DNA of 7,332 nt from Nitrosomonadales bacterium (GTDB lineage: Bacteria; Pseudomonadota; Gammaproteobacteria; Burkholderiales; SG8-41), in NCBI GenBank assembly GCA_009885185.1, contig VFLF01000490.1, positions 1 to 7,332 on the forward strand, given 5' to 3'. The position numbers and the translations under genes are program-made. Positions 6,451 to 7,332 of the stretch are shown here, piece by piece. Position 1 is the stretch's first letter. The number at the start of each line of letters is the position of its first letter. The notes beneath the pieces are model-generated. The model was not told the DNA's origin and searched no databases. It saw only the letters and a program-made list of their open reading frames with translations.

Positions 6451-6487
6451 CATAAAAAAAGCCGGGCAAAGCCCGGCTTTTTTTATG
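6451..6487. terminator. Bidirectional rho-independent terminator between convergent genes
   Basis: CATAAAAAAAGCCGGGC and its exact reverse complement (6471-6487) flank an AAA loop. The GC-rich 7-bp stem is followed by seven T in either direction. It lies 22 bases beyond the cold-shock stop on the minus strand and also serves the plus-strand binding-protein transcript, after the palindromic element. Confidence 0.93.
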
Positions 6488-6509
6488 ATGCAAAAACGCT
6501 TACAAAAAC

Positions 6510-6716
6510 TTAAGCAGCCTGGATGTTGCTGGCTTGCTTTTTGCCTTTATTGCCGTCGGTGATGTCGAAGGTCACTTTCTGGCCTTCTTTCAGGCTTTTG
6601 AAACCCGACATGTTGATCGCGGAGAAATGCGCGAAAAGATCTTCGCCGCCGCCATCAGGAGTAATAAAGCCAAAGCCTTTTGCATCGTTAAACCACTTAA
6701 CTGTACCGGTTGCCAT
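6510..6716 (-). CDS. cspA: CspA-family cold-shock protein
   Basis: This 68-residue protein is a single five-stranded cold-shock domain, full length for the family. RNP1 is KGFGFI (13-18) and RNP2 is LFAHF (27-31); Trp8, Phe15, Phe17, Phe28, His30 and Phe31 form the expected nucleic-acid-binding aromatic face. It is a cytosolic single-stranded RNA/DNA chaperone that melts mRNA structure. The ATG has AAGGAA 8 bases upstream. A long AT-rich leader, a perfect -10 near 6866-6871 and a strong terminator downstream make it a single-gene transcript. Whether expression is cold-induced or constitutive cannot be told from the protein. The symbol denotes family; the exact paralogue is unassigned. Confidence 0.96.
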   Translation of the reverse strand: MATGTVKWFNDAKGFGFITPDGGGEDLFAHFSAINMSGFKSLKEGQKVTFDITDGNKGKKQASNIQAA

Positions 6717-6724
6717 GTTGCACG

Positions 6725-6730
6725 TTCCTT
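6725..6730 (-). promoter_or_regulatory. Ribosome binding site of the cold-shock gene
   Basis: AAGGAA on the minus strand, 8 bases before the ATG at 6716, within an A/T-rich unstructured stretch. Confidence 0.7.
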
Positions 6731-6755
6731 AAAAAGATATTGAGTAATGTAAATC

Positions 6756-6770
6756 GGGGGAACTTCCCCC
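6756..6770 (-). other. Strong hairpin in the cold-shock gene leader
   Basis: GGGGGAAGTTCCCCC on the minus strand can form a stem of five G-C pairs with an AAGTT loop. It is about 25 bases upstream of the AAGGAA site. No T-run follows, so it is not a terminator. A structural role in leader stability or temperature response is possible but unproven. Confidence 0.6.
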
Positions 6771-6865
6771 TGCAATGTTTTGGTCTCAAAGCTTCCCAAG
6801 GACGAACAACCAACAACAACTTAGAATTCAAACCCTTAGCACTCGGAAATCAAACACCGTTCTGC

Positions 6866-6871
6866 ATTATA
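6866..6871 (-). promoter_or_regulatory. -10 element of the cold-shock gene promoter
   Basis: TATAAT on the minus strand is a perfect -10 match in the AT-rich spacer (about 40% GC over 6721-6900). No good -35 is seen at 16-18 bases. The predicted start near 6859 gives a leader of about 140 nt, comparable in size to the long leaders of cold-regulated csp genes. Confidence 0.55.
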
Positions 6872-6963
6872 CACACAATTGCTTTTGGGGGTATTTACTT
6901 GATTTATGGGGGTTTTCCGGCCCGGACGGTATGCGAATGTCGTCGGACAGCCTGCGCGCCCCG

Positions 6964-7200
6964 TCAATCCGTCGCCAGCAGCTCCACCTCGAACACCAGC
7001 GTGGCGTTGGGCGGAATCACCCCGCCCGCGCCGCGCACGCCGTAGCCCAGATCGGGCGGGATGGTGAGTTTGCGCGTGCCGCCGACTTTCATGCCTTGCA
7101 CGCCTTCGTCCCAGCCGCGAATCACGCGTCCGCCGCCGAGCGGAAACACAAACGGGTCGTCGCGGTCCTTGCTGGAGTCAAATTTCTCGCCATTGGTGAC
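6964..7200 (-). CDS. FKBP-type peptidyl-prolyl cis-trans isomerase, N-terminus missing
   Basis: About 78 residues match the C-terminal two thirds of a small FKBP (family ~110-120): [52 protein letters not shown], ending TGA. The active-site Phe-Asp of KFDSS, Val-Ile and Trp of VIRGW, Tyr of LGYG and the Phe near the C-terminus are present. The HYTG strand with its active-site Tyr, and everything before it, is absent. The frame stays open to the right edge, but upstream of ~7200 the translation (LLLASRAG) has no FKBP character and there is no convincing start. Function when intact: proline isomerisation and protein folding. As it stands it would not form a complete domain. The cause is either a true rearrangement or a chimeric sequence, since a different gene begins on the other strand at the same place. 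Confidence 0.85.
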   Translation of the reverse strand, partial: VTNGEKFDSSKDRDDPFVFPLGGGRVIRGWDEGVQGMKVGGTRKLTIPPDLGYGVRGAGGVIPPNATLVFEVELLATD

Positions 7201-7332
7201 ACCGGCACGGGAAGCAAGCAGCAGACAGAGCTGGCAAATGTGATGCTCGAATACCGCAAGATTTTTCCATATGAATTCGTCATTATGGTCGGCGATAATA
7301 TGTATGGCGGGGAAAAGCCGGCGGATTTTAAG
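7177..7332 (+). CDS. Metallophosphoesterase (purple-acid-phosphatase-like) fragment, start missing, cut by right edge
   Basis: Fifty-two codons read [16 protein letters not shown], then [20 protein letters not shown] to the window end. The GDTG and GDNMY segments correspond to the first two metal-ligand blocks (DxG and GDxxY) of purple acid phosphatases, in the usual spacing. Later blocks (GNHD/E, GHxH) would lie beyond the edge. No start codon with a ribosome site and no signal peptide precede it: upstream, the bases encode the FKBP on the other strand. GC is 64 of 132 (48%) over 7201-7332, against about 72% over 7021-7140. The first ~24 bases are shared with the FKBP reading. It is probably the interior of a gene joined here by rearrangement or misassembly. 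Too short for confident substrate assignment. Confidence 0.68.

Noticed and set aside
6710..7045. A 111-codon plus-strand open frame across the cold-shock leader and FKBP 3' end
   Set aside because: It has no ribosome site or recognisable domain, and runs antisense to the leader of the cold-shock gene and to the clearly recognisable FKBP tail.
7201..7332. Continuation of the FKBP frame to the right edge as its true N-terminus
   Set aside because: The frame is open, but its translation lacks the HYTG strand and any FKBP likeness, while the plus strand there gives clear phosphoesterase motifs.

Overview
The window looks like a piece of a high-GC betaproteobacterial genome, most likely Burkholderiales. 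This is inferred from codon use, from two Bug/TctC-type tripartite-tricarboxylate-transporter (TTT) binding proteins without their membrane partners, and from a cold-shock protein and an FKBP of betaproteobacterial type. The last ~135 bases differ in composition and gene content and may not belong to the same molecule.

Positions 1-5107, minus strand, hold an aromatic-catabolism gene cluster. In transcription order it encodes a type I extradiol (VOC-fold) dioxygenase (5107-4148), a periplasmic Bug/TctC binding protein (4147-3170), a 108-base spacer with a weak internal promoter candidate, a gentisate-1,2-dioxygenase-like bicupin (3061-2033), a phthalate-4,5-dioxygenase-type Rieske oxygenase (2029-743), and a zinc-dependent medium-chain dehydrogenase that runs off the left edge (734-1). 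Spacing is very tight: the stop and start of the first pair abut, and the last two junctions leave 3 and 8 bases. The probable logic is ring hydroxylation (Rieske), possible rearomatisation or alcohol oxidation (dehydrogenase), ring cleavage by one of two unrelated dioxygenases, and periplasmic capture of a carboxylated substrate. No reductase/ferredoxin for the Rieske protein and no regulator is present in the window. The exact substrate cannot be read from the sequence.

Positions 5108-5223 are a 116-base divergent control region with an exact tandem 8-bp repeat lying where both predicted -35 elements fall. From it a second Bug/TctC protein is read on the plus strand (5224-6204).

Positions 6205-6509 (305 bases) contain no gene. 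They hold a ~160-bp near-palindromic repeat with perfect 24-bp terminal inverted repeats (MITE-like) and a very strong bidirectional rho-independent terminator between the convergent binding-protein and cold-shock genes. A cold-shock protein gene follows on the minus strand (6716-6510), with a long AT-rich leader (~140 nt), a strong leader hairpin and a perfect TATAAT -10.

Positions 6964-7200, minus strand, are the C-terminal two thirds of an FKBP-type peptidyl-prolyl isomerase. Its N-terminal part is missing. From ~7177 the plus strand reads as the start-less front of a purple-acid-phosphatase-like metallophosphoesterase. The two readings share ~24 bases and GC drops sharply there, so this is a probable rearrangement or assembly junction.
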